From Arthrobacter sp. B0490 (GTDB lineage Bacteria; Actinomycetota; Actinomycetes; Actinomycetales; Micrococcaceae): a stretch of 64,000 nt of DNA. A model generated the notes under the pieces. It was not told where the DNA came from. It searched no databases and was given only the letters and a program-made list of their open reading frames with translations. The stretch lies in contig NZ_PJIR01000002.1 of NCBI RefSeq assembly GCF_002929355.1, positions 62,001 through 126,000 of the forward strand. The letters run 5' to 3'. The position numbers were made by a program, and so were the translations under genes. Positions 1 to 9,441 of the stretch are shown here, piece after piece; positions within the stretch are counted from its first letter, which is position 1, and every line of letters begins with the position of its first letter.

Positions 1-2
1 CC

Positions 3-239
3 GCGGTGGCTTCCCTCCCCGCGGTCGCCACGCCCACCGCGGCCGAGGTGTCCGTCGTCCGGGCGACGGCGGTCCTGTCGTCCTACACCTCGTCCTCCGC
101 GTCGTCATCCAGGGCCGGGCCGCAGCCCGAAGCCGCGCCGGGGCCGCTCATGGCTGCCGGCCGCCAGGAGCTCATCTTCGTCCTCTGGAGGACCGATCCG
201 GGCTGGCGGATCCACTCCGTCGTGTCGCCGCCGGGGTGA
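3..239 (+). CDS. C-terminal part of an unrecognised protein (5' end outside window)
   Basis: An open frame enters from the left edge and stops at 237-239. Residues are Ala/Ser-rich at first and then end in ELIFVLWRTDPGWRIHSVVSPPG-like sequence (the last part reads LIFVLWRTDPGWRIH), which looks like a genuine globular C-terminus rather than shadow coding. A GTG at 6 exists, but no ribosome site precedes it within the window, so the true start probably lies upstream. It converges with the epimerase gene at 273. I do not recognise the family. Confidence 0.45.
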   Translation, partial: AVASLPAVATPTAAEVSVVRATAVLSSYTSSSASSSRAGPQPEAAPGPLMAAGRQELIFVLWRTDPGWRIHSVVSPPG

Positions 240-272
240 GAATCGGCGCCCGACCGGCAGGCCGGCGGCGGC

Positions 273-1169
273 CTAGCGGGTGACGGTGTCGTGCACCCAG
301 TCGGCGAGCGCCTCCGGCGTGGGTTCGTCGAAGGAGAACCCTGCGCCCGTCAGGGCGCGCGGCTCCATCCGGGCGCTCACGAGGAGGAGTTCCCGGCCGA
401 GCTGCCCGAGGACGGCCGTCAGGAGGGGGCCGGGGACGCGGAACCAGACCGGCCTGTGGAACACCCTGCCGAGCTGCAGCGTGATCGTGTCCAGGGTGGC
501 CGGCGCCGGCGCGCTCAGGTTGACGGGACCCGACAGGGACGCTGTGAGGAGGAACCCGACGGCACGGACCTGGTCGTTGAGGCTGATCCACGGCCACCAC
601 TGGCGGCCGGAGCCGAGGGAGGTCCCGGCGAAGAAGCGGATCGGGATCAGCAGGTTGGGCAGGGCGCCGCCTTCCTTCGCCATCACGATGCCCGTCCTGG
701 GCAGGACGACGCGGACGGCGTCGGGCGCGCGGAGGGCCTCCGCCTCCCACCGTCGGCAGATGTCCGCCATGAGGGTGTCGCCCGAGCGAGACCCCTCGGT
801 GAGGACGTCGTCGCCGCGGTCCCCGTAGTAGCCCGACGCCGACTGGCTGATGAAGACCTCGGGCGGGTTCGTCGCCCTGCGCATCGCCTCGACGAGCGTC
901 CGGGTCGGCAGGATGCGCGAGGCATAGAGCGTCTCCCTGTAGCTCCTCGTCCAGAGCCCGCCCGCGATGCCCGCTCCCGAGAGGTTGATGACGGCGTCCG
1001 CCCACTCGACGGCGTCGACGTCGAGGTCGCCGGCCGCGGGGTTCCAGCGGACCTCCTGCTGACCCTTGGGTGCCCTGCGGACGAGGCGCCGGACCTCATG
1101 GTCCGGTTCGAGGTGGCGGGTGAGGGCTGTTCCGATGGTCCCGGACGCGCCGGCGAGGAGGATGCGCAT
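273..1169 (-). CDS. TIGR01777 family NAD(P)-dependent epimerase-like protein
   Basis: A 298-residue short-chain dehydrogenase/reductase-fold protein of the extended, epimerase-like TIGR01777 group (YfcH/SDR39U1-like); the substrate of the family is unknown. The N-terminus MRILLAGASGTIGTALTRHL carries the GxxGxxG dinucleotide-binding loop. Around residues 110-125 the sequence SQSASGYYGDRG contains the SASGYYG motif typical of the family. The C-terminus matches the DUF1731-type tail (EPRALTGAGFSF...). The ATG at 1169 is chosen because it directly precedes the Rossmann fold; the frame stays open upstream without homology. It is divergent from the tricorn-like gene. The function is inferred from the family only. 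Confidence 0.85.
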   Translation of the reverse strand: MRILLAGASGTIGTALTRHLEPDHEVRRLVRRAPKGQQEVRWNPAAGDLDVDAVEWADAVINLSGAGIAGGLWTRSYRETLYASRILPTRTLVEAMRRATNPPEVFISQSASGYYGDRGDDVLTEGSRSGDTLMADICRRWEAEALRAPDAVRVVLPRTGIVMAKEGGALPNLLIPIRFFAGTSLGSGRQWWPWISLNDQVRAVGFLLTASLSGPVNLSAPAPATLDTITLQLGRVFHRPVWFRVPGPLLTAVLGQLGRELLLVSARMEPRALTGAGFSFDEPTPEALADWVHDTVTR

Positions 1170-1250
1170 GGCACCATCGAACCACTTGCGACCCGCGAAA
1201 GGTATCGGACACCCTGGCACCCGTCCGCTCGCCTGATCGGTGCGTGGCCG

Positions 1251-1286
1251 GTGCCCGTGCCGGTGCCTGTGCCTGTGCCCGTGCCG
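1251..1286. repeat. GTGCCN hexanucleotide tandem repeat, six units
   Basis: Six consecutive hexamers (GTGCCC, GTGCCG, GTGCCT, GTGCCT, GTGCCC, GTGCCG) lie in the 219-bp divergent intergenic region between the epimerase (start 1169) and the tricorn-like protease (start 1389). Only the sixth base varies. The region has no other feature apart from a -10 element close to the downstream gene. Confidence 0.8.
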
Positions 1287-1376
1287 GACGACGTCGTGAG
1301 GGACGTCGTGGACGGCCTGACAGCGGTCCCACGGGGCCGGCGTCGGACGACCGGGAGCCGCACGATCGGCCGTGGC

Positions 1377-1382
1377 TAAGAT
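1377..1382 (+). promoter_or_regulatory. Candidate -10 element TAAGAT, leaderless start of tricorn-like gene
   Basis: TAAGAT ends six bases before the ATG at 1389, which would place the transcription start at or next to the start codon. No ribosome-binding site precedes the ATG. No clear -35 is visible. The same arrangement recurs at five other genes in the window. Confidence 0.5.
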
Positions 1383-1388
1383 CGACCA

Positions 1389-4300
1389 ATGGGCTCCTCT
1401 TACCTCCGCTTCCCGCACCTGCACGGCACCAGGATCACCTTCGTCGCCGAGAACGACGTCTGGGTCGCTCCGCTCGGCGGGGGCCGTGCGTGGCGCATCT
1501 CCGCGCTGCAGCTCGCCGCCAGGAACCCCCGCTTCTCGCCGGATGGTTCGACCGTCGCCTGGACCGTCGTCCAGGGCGGCGCCCCCGAGGTCGTGGCCGC
1601 GGACGTCGAGGGCGGGAACTTCCGGCGGCTCACCTACTGGGGCCACCAGAGCACGCGTGTGAAGGGCTTCACCGCAGCGGGGGAGGTGCTGGCGACGAGC
1701 GCCTTCCGGCACGAGGATTCCCGGCTGGGCTGGGCCTACCGGGTACCGCTCGACGGATCCTCCCAGTCGGTCATCCCGTACGGTCCCGTCGACGCCGTCG
1801 CGGAAGGGCCCGCCCTCGAGGGCGGGCGGCCGCTGGTCATCGGCAGCGTGCTGACGCGCGAGCCGGCCTGGTGGAAGCGCTACAGGGGCGGCACCGCCGG
1901 CAGGTTCTGGCTGGACGCCGACGGGACCGGTGCCTTCGAGCGGTTCCTGGCGGAGCTCGACGGCAACCTGAGCGACCCCATGTGGGTCTCCGGCCGCCTG
2001 GCCTTCCTGTCCGACCACGAGGGCCACGGCAATCTCTATTCCGTCGACCGCGGGGGCTCGGATCTGCGCCGTCACACGGACCACGACGAGTTCTACGTCC
2101 GTCATGCGACCACGGACGGGACCGGGATCGTCTTCGAGTCGGCGGGACACCTCTGGCACCTCCCGTCCCTCGACGGCGACGCCGTCCGGCTCGCGATCAC
2201 CCTCGGCTCGGCATCGACCACGCGACGTCCGCATCGGCTGACCGCGGAACGGCACCTCGCCGCAGCCGTGCCGACGGCCGACGGCTCCGCGTCTATCGTC
2301 GAGGCGCACGGGACCCTGCACTGGCTTACGCACAGGGACGGTCCGTCGCGCGTGGTGGAGGCCGCCCCCGGTGTGCGGGCACGCCTCGGACGCCCGGTGG
2401 ACGGCACCCGCGTGGCCTACATCGCGGACCTGGACGGCGAGGAGGCCCTGTACGTCCGGGACGTCTTCGCCCATGCCCCGAGCGGTCCGCAGGCAGGCAG
2501 GACCGGGGGGACCGGGCAGGACGACGCCGACAGCATCCTGGCGCGTGCGGACCGGGTCGACGCGCACGGCTCCTCCGGCGGCCCGCACACGGACGGGAAC
2601 CGCGATAGCGAGGCCGGTCGACGGCCGGGTACGACGGGGGAGGAACCGGGCGAGGAATTGGGCGAGGAACCGGCGCCGCAGGAGAGCGGCGATCCGGAGG
2701 CGGACGGCGAGGCGGCGGTCCTCGAGGCACAGGCGTCGGGCGCCCTCGACGCCCTGCAGCGCATCGGGTTCGAGGGGCGCTTCCGCGCATCGGCGCTCGC
2801 CGTGAGCCCCGACGGCAGCCGCATCGCGGTGGCGTCGGAGACCGGGGTGCTGGAGATCCTCACGCCCGCCGGGGAACGCCGTCGCATCGCCTCCACCGAG
2901 CACGGGGTGATCGAGTCGGTCACGTTCTCGCACGACTCGGCATGGCTCGCCTGGGCCGAACCCGCGGCGCAGGAGGGGACACGCAGCCGCATCCGGCTCA
3001 CTGGCGTGACGTCGATGGCAGGGGACGGGGCCGGTACCCCTCCTGCCGTCGACGTCACCGACGGGCGCTTCCGTGACTGGTCACCGACCTTCACCCGCGA
3101 CGGCAAGTACCTCGCCTTCCTCTCCGACCGCAGCTTCGACCCCGTCTACGACACCCACCGCTTCGACCTGAGCTTCCCCGCGTCGACGAAGCCCTACCTC
3201 GTGGCGCTCGCGGTCGGGACGCCGTCGCCGTTCGGTCCGAGCGCGGCTCCCGCCGGAGCGACCGGAGCAGGGGACGACGTCACGGCCGGGACGGACGGCG
3301 CCCGGGAGGGGAGTCCCGCTCGCGTCGTCGTCGATGCGGCGCTCCTGATGGCGCGTACCATCCCGCTGCCCGTCGCCCAGGGCACCTACGACGACCTGCG
3401 CGCGGTGGACGGCGGCCTGCTGTGGACGGCCGGCGACATCGGGGGAGTCACGGGAGACGGGCGCGCCTCCTCGTCCGCTGTCGCACCCGCACGGCGGCTC
3501 GAACGGTTCGACGTCGCCCGCAGGAGCGTCGAGGTGCTGGCGACGGAGGTCGATGCCTACGAGGTCAGCCGTGACGGCGCGACGGCGGTGTTCACCTCGG
3601 GCGGGAAGGTCACAGCGGTCCCCACCGACGGCAAGGCCGAGGCGGATTCCCCGAAGCGCGTCGACGTGGCGCTCGAGCGCATCCGGGTCACCCTCGATCC
3701 CGTCAGCGTCTGGCGGCAGGCGTTCGAGGAGGCCTGGCGGCTGCAGCGCGACTTCTACTGGACCGAGGACATGGCGGGCGTCGACTGGGACGGGGTCAGG
3801 GAACGGTACCTGCCGATCGTCGACCGCCTCGGCACGCACGATGACCTCGTCGACCTGCTGTGGGAGCTCCACGGCGAGCTCGGCACGTCCCACGCTTACG
3901 TGGCGCCGGCGCTCGTGACCGAGCCCGGCGGTCATCAGGGCTTCCTCGGCGCGGAGCTGGCGCCTGCGGACGGTGGATGGCGCGTCACGCGGGTCTTCGA
4001 CACCGAGTCCTCCGATCCCCAGGCGGTCTCGCCGCTCAGTGCGCCAGGTGTGGGCGTCCGTGCAGGAGACCTGATCGAGGCCATCGACGGCGTCCCGGTG
4101 CCGGCCGCCTTCGGGCCGTCCGTGCTCCTCACGGGGGCGGCGGGACTCGCCGTCGAGCTCACGGTCCGGTCCGGTGCCGACGGACCAGGTGGATCGGGTG
4201 GATCGGGCGGGACTCCGGGGGCCCGCCGTCGCGTCGCCGTGGTCCCGCTGCGCAGCGAGGAGCGCCTGCGCTACCAGAACTGGGTCGCGGCGAACAGGGC

Positions 4301-4970
4301 GGCGGTCCGGCGGGCGTCGGACGGCCGTTTCGGCTACCTCCACATCCCCGACATGGTGGCCCACGGGTGGGGCCAGCTGCACCGCGATCTGGACCGCGAG
4401 ACCGCGCAGGACGCCCTGGTGGTCGACGTCCGCCGCAACCGGGGCGGACACACGTCGCAGCTCGTGGCCGAACTCATCGGCCGGCGCGTCACCGCGTGGT
4501 CCATGCCGCGCGGCGAGGTGCCCGGCACGTACCCGGCGCACGCGCCCCGCGGACCCGTGGTCGTCCTCACCGACGAATTCGCGGGGTCAGACGGCGACAT
4601 CATCACGCAGGTGGCGAAGCTGCGGGGGATCGGCCCCGTCATCGGCACCAGGACGTGGGGTGGGGTCATCGGCATCGACGGACGGTTCACGCTCGCCGAC
4701 GGCACGGGCGTCAATCAGCCGCGGTACGGCTTCCACGTGACGGGTGGGGTGGGGTGGGACATCGAGAACCACGGGGTGGACCCGGACATCGAGGTGCCGT
4801 TCCCGCCGCACGCGCACGGGGCCGGTCAGGATCCGCAGCTCGACCGCGGCGTGGACGTCCTGCGCGAGATGCTCACCGGGCTACCCGCGGACACGGCGCC
4901 CGCGAAGGACGGTTACCCCTCGCGCCGGCCGGCGCCGCTGCCCCCGCGCCCGCAGGCCCTCCGCGGCTGA
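1389..4970 (+). CDS. Tricorn-type serine protease (S41 family)
   Basis: A 1193-residue cytoplasmic protease homologue. Tricorn degrades short peptides released by the proteasome or other proteases. The N-terminal ~340 residues form the beta-propeller region (repeated WxVAPLGG, ARNPRFSPDGSTVAW, SDHEGHGNLY blades). A ~80-residue Gly/Glu/Ala-rich insert (about 360-445) interrupts the second propeller, which resumes at ALAVSPDGSRIAV. A helical core, a PDZ-like region (about 850-950) and the catalytic domain follow. His835 (GTSHAYV) and Ser1067 (FAGSDGD) fit the catalytic His and Ser of tricorn. There is no signal peptide. It is transcribed alone, with a strong hairpin downstream. Confidence 0.88.
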   Translation: MGSSYLRFPHLHGTRITFVAENDVWVAPLGGGRAWRISALQLAARNPRFSPDGSTVAWTVVQGGAPEVVAADVEGGNFRRLTYWGHQSTRVKGFTAAGEVLATSAFRHEDSRLGWAYRVPLDGSSQSVIPYGPVDAVAEGPALEGGRPLVIGSVLTREPAWWKRYRGGTAGRFWLDADGTGAFERFLAELDGNLSDPMWVSGRLAFLSDHEGHGNLYSVDRGGSDLRRHTDHDEFYVRHATTDGTGIVFESAGHLWHLPSLDGDAVRLAITLGSASTTRRPHRLTAERHLAAAVPTADGSASIVEAHGTLHWLTHRDGPSRVVEAAPGVRARLGRPVDGTRVAYIADLDGEEALYVRDVFAHAPSGPQAGRTGGTGQDDADSILARADRVDAHGSSGGPHTDGNRDSEAGRRPGTTGEEPGEELGEEPAPQESGDPEADGEAAVLEAQASGALDALQRIGFEGRFRASALAVSPDGSRIAVASETGVLEILTPAGERRRIASTEHGVIESVTFSHDSAWLAWAEPAAQEGTRSRIRLTGVTSMAGDGAGTPPAVDVTDGRFRDWSPTFTRDGKYLAFLSDRSFDPVYDTHRFDLSFPASTKPYLVALAVGTPSPFGPSAAPAGATGAGDDVTAGTDGAREGSPARVVVDAALLMARTIPLPVAQGTYDDLRAVDGGLLWTAGDIGGVTGDGRASSSAVAPARRLERFDVARRSVEVLATEVDAYEVSRDGATAVFTSGGKVTAVPTDGKAEADSPKRVDVALERIRVTLDPVSVWRQAFEEAWRLQRDFYWTEDMAGVDWDGVRERYLPIVDRLGTHDDLVDLLWELHGELGTSHAYVAPALVTEPGGHQGFLGAELAPADGGWRVTRVFDTESSDPQAVSPLSAPGVGVRAGDLIEAIDGVPVPAAFGPSVLLTGAAGLAVELTVRSGADGPGGSGGSGGTPGARRRVAVVPLRSEERLRYQNWVAANRAAVRRASDGRFGYLHIPDMVAHGWGQLHRDLDRETAQDALVVDVRRNRGGHTSQLVAELIGRRVTAWSMPRGEVPGTYPAHAPRGPVVVLTDEFAGSDGDIITQVAKLRGIGPVIGTRTWGGVIGIDGRFTLADGTGVNQPRYGFHVTGGVGWDIENHGVDPDIEVPFPPHAHGAGQDPQLDRGVDVLREMLTGLPADTAPAKDGYPSRRPAPLPPRPQALRG

Positions 4971-5026
4971 CCCGGGGCGGGGATCAGGCAGATCCCGCAC
5001 CGGGTGCCGAACAGAGCGGGCCCCGG

Positions 5027-5065
5027 ACACAGGAGGCCCCGGACGGTGTCCGGGGCCTCCTGTGT
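5027..5065. terminator. Strong bidirectional hairpin terminator
   Basis: A perfect 18-bp inverted repeat (arms 5027-5044 and 5048-5065, 3-nt loop GGT) sits between the convergent tricorn-like and osmC genes and could stop transcription from both. There is no T tract, as is common in high-GC actinobacteria. Confidence 0.85.
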
Positions 5066-5094
5066 CGTCCGGCTCTCCCTCCGGGAGGAGCCGG

Positions 5095-5526
5095 TCAGCT
5101 CTGCAGTGTCGCGGTCAGCGAGATGTCCTTGACGGCGGCGAGGGCCTGCGACACGGGGCAGCCTTCCTTGGCGGCCTGTGCCACGCGCTGGAAGTCGTCC
5201 TCGGACAGGCCCGGGACCGTGGCGTCGAGCGTGAGCCGGATGGCCGTGATCCCGGTGCCGGGCTGGAAGTCGACCTCTGCCTTGGTCTCCACGCGATCCG
5301 GCGTCTTGCCCTCCTCACCGAGGGCAAGGCTGAAGGCCATCGAGAAGCACGCGGAGTGCGCGGCCGCGATGAGCTCTTCGGGGCTCGTCTTGCCGCCCGA
5401 CTGCTCGGCCCGCGCCTTCCAGGTGACGTCGTAGGAGCCGAGACCGGACGAATCGAGCGTGACCTGGCCCGAGCCGGTGGGAAGGTCGCCACTCCAGACG
5501 GTGTGGGCTGTGCGAACGGTAGCCAT
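5095..5526 (-). CDS. OsmC family peroxiredoxin-like protein
   Basis: A 143-residue OsmC/Ohr-fold protein; the family reduces organic hydroperoxides through two redox cysteines. One Cys lies in the SPEELIAAAHSACFSMAFS segment (OsmC helix) and the other near EGCPVSQAL, both at conserved spacing. It is closer to OsmC than to Ohr. The ATG at 5526 is preceded by AAGGAGAA, an excellent ribosome site. It is monocistronic: the terminator at 5027 follows, and the next gene upstream (sucB) ends at its own hairpin. A stress-inducible promoter is expected from the family but none is clear here. Confidence 0.9.
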   Translation of the reverse strand: MATVRTAHTVWSGDLPTGSGQVTLDSSGLGSYDVTWKARAEQSGGKTSPEELIAAAHSACFSMAFSLALGEEGKTPDRVETKAEVDFQPGTGITAIRLTLDATVPGLSEDDFQRVAQAAKEGCPVSQALAAVKDISLTATLQS

Positions 5527-5748
5527 GGTTCTCCTTGCTGTCGGACGGACACGACGATCGCCGCACCCGATTCCCCCATCCTAGGGAGCGCCGCAGCCGA
5601 GTTCCATCGGGCCCGGGTGGGGTTGCGGGGCCGCCCCATCGGGGGATGGGATCCGTCCGGGCAGGCAGGGCGGCAGCAAGGCAGGGCGGCAGCACGGCCA
5701 GAGGCCGGGGACGGCGGTCGGAGCGCCGTCGGAGGGTGCACAGACGGC

Positions 5749-5780
5749 AGGAGCCGCCTCCCTCGCGGGAAGCGGCTCCT
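5749..5780 (-). terminator. Hairpin terminator downstream of sucB
   Basis: Arms 5749-5762 and 5767-5780 pair over 14 positions with one G-T wobble and a 4-nt loop, 16 bp after the sucB stop codon on the minus strand. Confidence 0.8.
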
Positions 5781-5795
5781 AGCGATGCCCGGAAG

Positions 5796-7637
5796 CTACG
5801 CGCCGAGGTCGGCCTCGAACGCGCCGCCCTCGAGGCGCGCCTTGAGCGTCTGCAGGAAGCGGCCCGCGTCCGCCCCGTCGACCAGGCGGTGGTCGTACGT
5901 CAGGCTCAGGTACATCATCGAGCGGATGGCGATGGTGTCGTCACCGTCGACGCCCGTGATCACCACGGGACGCTTGACGATGATGCCCGTGCCCAGGATG
6001 CCGACCTGCGGCTGGTTGATGATCGGGGTGTCGAAGAGGGCGCCGGCCGATCCGATGTTCGTGATCGTGAAGGTGCCTCCCGACAGCTCGTCCGGACCGA
6101 TCTGGCCGTTGCGGGTGCGCGCCCCGACGTCGGCGATCTTCTTGGCGAGGCCACCGAGGTTGAGGTTCCCGGCGTCCTTGATGACGGGGACGAGGAGGCC
6201 CTTCTCGGTGTCGACCGCGATCGCCAGGTGCTCGGCGTCGTGGTAGGTGACCTCCTTCTTCTCCTCGTCGAAGGACGCGTTCAGCTTCGGGTGCTGCTTG
6301 AGCGCCTCGGTGACGGCCTTCGAGATGAAGGGGAGGAAGGTGAGCTTCGCGCCGTTCTGCGCCTGGAAGGTGTCCTTCGACGCGGTCCGCAGCTTCGCGA
6401 TGCGGGTCATGTCCACCTCGATGACCTGCGTGAGCTGCGCGGAGACCTCCAGCGACTCGCGCATGCGCTTCGCGATGGTCTGCCGGATGCGCGGGGCCTT
6501 CTCCACGGTGCCGCGCAGCTTCGAGGGCTCGACCGCGGGGGCGGCCTTCGACGGTGCTGCGGGTGCGGGTGCCGACGGGGCTGCCTGCGGTGCGGCTGCG
6601 GGCTCCGCCTGCTGCGCCTTGCGGGCCTCCGCGGCCTCGAGGACATCCTGCTTGCGGATGCGTCCTCCGACGCCGGTGCCCTTGACGGTGGAGAGGTCGA
6701 CGTCGTTCTGGTTGGCCAGGCGGCGGACGAGCGGCGTCACGTAGGCGGCGGACCCTGCCTCGGTGCTTCCCGAGTCCGTGCCGGCCGACGGCGTCGGCTG
6801 GGGCGCGGCGGGCTTCTCGGCGGCGGGTGCCGGCGAGGGTGCGCCGCCGGCGTCCTCGTCGGGCTCGGACGTTCCCGAGGCCCGGCCGGCTTCCTTGTCG
6901 GCGCCCGGCTTCTCGGTCGGGGAGTCGTTGCGCTCCTCGGCCGGCGCGGCGACGAGGGGCTCGCCCGAGGCGGCCTCCACCTTCCGGGGTGCTGCCGCGC
7001 CGGAGCCGATGACGGCGAGGACCGCACCGACCTCGGCGGTCTCGTCCTCGTTCACCCGGATCTCCTGCAGCTTGCCGGCCACGGGGGAGGGGATCTCGGT
7101 GTCGACCTTGTCGGTGGAGACCTCGAGCAGGGGCTCGTCGACCTCGACGTCGTCGCCGACGGCCTTGAGCCAGCGCGTGACGGTTCCTTCGGTGACGCTC
7201 TCGCCCAGCGCGGGGAGGGTGACCTCGGTGCCCTCACCGGAATCGTCCGAGGAACCGGCGTCGTCCGATCCACTCGGTGCGGCGGTCTGCTCGGTCTCGG
7301 GGGCTTTCTCCGTCGACGGGACGGCGTCCTCGACCGGCAGCGGGGCCTCTTCAGCCTGTTCGGCTGCGGGAGCAGAGTCGTCCGAGTCCCCGCTGCCGGA
7401 TCCGTCGCCGATGCGCACGAGGGGCGCGCCGACCTCTGCGGTCTCGTCCTCGGCGACCAGGATCTCTTCGATCACGCCTGCGATGGGCGAGGGGATCTCG
7501 GTGTCGACCTTGTCGGTGGAGACCTCGAGCAGGGGCTCGTCGACCTCGACGCGGTCACCGACGGCCTTGAGCCAGCGGGTGACAGTGCCTTCGGTGACGC
7601 TTTCACCGAGAGCGGGCAAGTTCACGGATTCAGACAT
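5796..7637 (-). CDS. sucB: 2-oxoglutarate dehydrogenase-type E2, dihydrolipoamide acyltransferase with two lipoyl domains
   Basis: A 613-residue E2 component that moves acyl groups from E1 to CoA on swinging lipoyl arms. There are two near-identical lipoyl domains (lipoyl lysines about K43 and K177, both in [13 protein letters not shown]), Ala/Pro/Glu-rich linkers, a peripheral subunit-binding domain ([18 protein letters not shown]...) and the catalytic domain. The catalytic domain ends in [18 protein letters not shown] with the active-site His and Asp. The ATG at 7637 follows AAGGAGAA; the open frame upstream is meaningless. It is co-oriented with lpdA 148 bp upstream. In actinobacteria this type of E2 mostly serves pyruvate dehydrogenase, so the label sucB is a naming convention rather than proof of substrate. 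Confidence 0.92.
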   Translation of the reverse strand: MSESVNLPALGESVTEGTVTRWLKAVGDRVEVDEPLLEVSTDKVDTEIPSPIAGVIEEILVAEDETAEVGAPLVRIGDGSGSGDSDDSAPAAEQAEEAPLPVEDAVPSTEKAPETEQTAAPSGSDDAGSSDDSGEGTEVTLPALGESVTEGTVTRWLKAVGDDVEVDEPLLEVSTDKVDTEIPSPVAGKLQEIRVNEDETAEVGAVLAVIGSGAAAPRKVEAASGEPLVAAPAEERNDSPTEKPGADKEAGRASGTSEPDEDAGGAPSPAPAAEKPAAPQPTPSAGTDSGSTEAGSAAYVTPLVRRLANQNDVDLSTVKGTGVGGRIRKQDVLEAAEARKAQQAEPAAAPQAAPSAPAPAAPSKAAPAVEPSKLRGTVEKAPRIRQTIAKRMRESLEVSAQLTQVIEVDMTRIAKLRTASKDTFQAQNGAKLTFLPFISKAVTEALKQHPKLNASFDEEKKEVTYHDAEHLAIAVDTEKGLLVPVIKDAGNLNLGGLAKKIADVGARTRNGQIGPDELSGGTFTITNIGSAGALFDTPIINQPQVGILGTGIIVKRPVVITGVDGDDTIAIRSMMYLSLTYDHRLVDGADAGRFLQTLKARLEGGAFEADLGA

Positions 7638-7785
7638 AATGCGCCCGTTTCTCCTTCGTAGATCGTTCCTTGGCAGCTGGTCGACGAGCGTGGCCCGCTC
7701 AGCTGGACGTGCTTGGATTCCTGCTTCCGAGCTTAGTCCACGCCCTCGGGGCGTGGACCAGGCTCGGGCGGTCGGGTGCTTTTCC

Positions 7786-9168
7786 TCAGCCGTGCAGCGG
7801 CTTGCCGGCGAGGGCGAGGTGGGCCTCGCCGAGGGCCTCGTTCTGCGTCGGGTGCGCGTGGATGAGCGGGGCCACGTCCTCGGGGTACGCCTCCCAGTTG
7901 ACGATGAGCTGCGCCTCGCCGATCTGCTCGCCCATGCGGCTGCCGAGCATGTGGACGCCGACGATCGGGCCGTCCTTCTCGCGGACGAGCTTGACGATGC
8001 CGCCGGTGCCGATGATGGAGCTCTTGCCGTTCCCGGCGAGGTTGTACTCGTGCGTCTCCACGCGATCGTCGCCGAACTTCTCGCGGGCCGCCTTCTCGGT
8101 GTAGCCCACGGAGGCGATCTCGGGGTCGCTGTAGGTGACCTTGGGGATGTTGATGTCGGCGACGACGACGGGCTTGAGCCCGGCGATCTCCTCCGCCACG
8201 AAGATGCCCTGCTGGAAGCCGCGGTGGGCCAGCTGGAGGCCGGGGACGATGTCGCCGATCGCGTAGATGGTGCCGACGCCGGTGTGCAGGCGCTCGTCGG
8301 TGATGACGAAGCCGCGGTCCATGGTGAGGCCCGCTTCCTCGTAGCCGAGGTTCTGCGTGACGGGCCCGCGGCCGACGGCCACGAGCATGAGGTCCGCCTC
8401 GAAGGTCTTGCCGTCCTCCAGCGTGACCACGACACCGTCGTCGTTCTGCTGGACGGCCTTGAAGCGCGTGCCGGTGTTGAACTTGATGCCGCGCTTCTTG
8501 AACGCCCGCTCGAAGTTCTTCACGATCGAGGCGTCCTCGTTCGGCACGAGCGAGGGGAGGGCCTCGATGATGGTGACGTCGACGCCGAAGGACTTCCACA
8601 CGGACGCGAATTCGCAGCCGATGACGCCGCCGCCGAGGATGATCGCGGTCTTCGGGACGAAGTCCATGGTCAGCGCCTGGTCGGAGGTGATGACCTTGCC
8701 GCCGATCTCCAGTCCGGGGAGGCTGCGGGAGAAGGAACCCGTGGCGAGGACGATGTGCTTGCCCGTGTAGACGGTGCCGTCGACGTCGATGGTGTTCTGC
8801 GACGCGAGCTTGCCCGAGCCCTCGATGACCGTGATGCCCTTGGACTTGATGAGGCCCTGCAGCCCGCGGTACTTGCCCGCGATGATGCCGTCCTTGTAGG
8901 CGTTGACCGCGGCCATGTCGATCGACTCGAAGCTGGCCTTCACGCCGTACTTCTCGGAGTCGCGGGCGCCGTCGGCGATCTCCGCCGAGTGCAGGAGTGC
9001 TTTCGTGGGGATGCAGCCGTTGTGGAGACAGGTGCCGCCGAGCTTGCCCTTCTCGATGAGTCCCACGGTGAAGCCCAGCTGCACCGCGCGGAGAGCCGCA
9101 GCGTATCCGCCGCTGCCTCCACCGAGTACCAGGATGTCGAATTCTTGCGCAGTTGCCGCTTCGGCCAC
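7786..9168 (-). CDS. lpdA: Dihydrolipoyl dehydrogenase (E3)
   Basis: A 460-residue FAD disulfide oxidoreductase that reoxidises dihydrolipoamide of the 2-oxoacid dehydrogenase complexes with NAD+. The FAD site [13 protein letters not shown] is at about 16-28, the redox disulfide C47/C52 is in [13 protein letters not shown], the NAD site [13 protein letters not shown] is around 185, and the C-terminal catalytic His/Glu pair is in [12 protein letters not shown]. Length is normal for the family. It is the first gene of an lpdA-sucB unit. The glycine-cleavage complex and others may share it. Confidence 0.95.
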   Translation of the reverse strand: MAEAATAQEFDILVLGGGSGGYAAALRAVQLGFTVGLIEKGKLGGTCLHNGCIPTKALLHSAEIADGARDSEKYGVKASFESIDMAAVNAYKDGIIAGKYRGLQGLIKSKGITVIEGSGKLASQNTIDVDGTVYTGKHIVLATGSFSRSLPGLEIGGKVITSDQALTMDFVPKTAIILGGGVIGCEFASVWKSFGVDVTIIEALPSLVPNEDASIVKNFERAFKKRGIKFNTGTRFKAVQQNDDGVVVTLEDGKTFEADLMLVAVGRGPVTQNLGYEEAGLTMDRGFVITDERLHTGVGTIYAIGDIVPGLQLAHRGFQQGIFVAEEIAGLKPVVVADINIPKVTYSDPEIASVGYTEKAAREKFGDDRVETHEYNLAGNGKSSIIGTGGIVKLVREKDGPIVGVHMLGSRMGEQIGEAQLIVNWEAYPEDVAPLIHAHPTQNEALGEAHLALAGKPLHG

Positions 9169-9407
9169 TTGAACGCTCCCTCGCGTGGTTCGTTGACGCG
9201 CAGGACGCGTCGATTGATGAATCGGTTGCAGATGCGGTCGCGGTGCACCAGGCAGGTGCTTCGTGTGCTCTCGTTTTTCACCCTATCCCCACAGGCAGCC
9301 GGCATCCACCTGAACGCCATGTCGCGTGCGCCATAATCCACGCGATGTGCGCAGGGTCACGTGCGCGCGCGGGAACGGCCGAGGAGACAGGAGAGGGCAG
9401 GGCGGGA

Positions 9408-9436
9408 GGGGGCGCCGTGGCCGGCAGGGCGCCCCC
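9408..9436 (-). terminator. Hairpin terminator downstream of pepA
   Basis: A 9-bp perfect GC stem (9408-9416 with 9428-9436) lies immediately after the pepA stop codon on the minus strand. Confidence 0.65.
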
Positions 9437-9441
9437 GGCCG

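Noticed and set aside
3081..4541. A 486-codon minus frame inside the tricorn-like gene
   Set aside because: Shadow coding; the plus frame has the catalytic motifs and the minus frame none.
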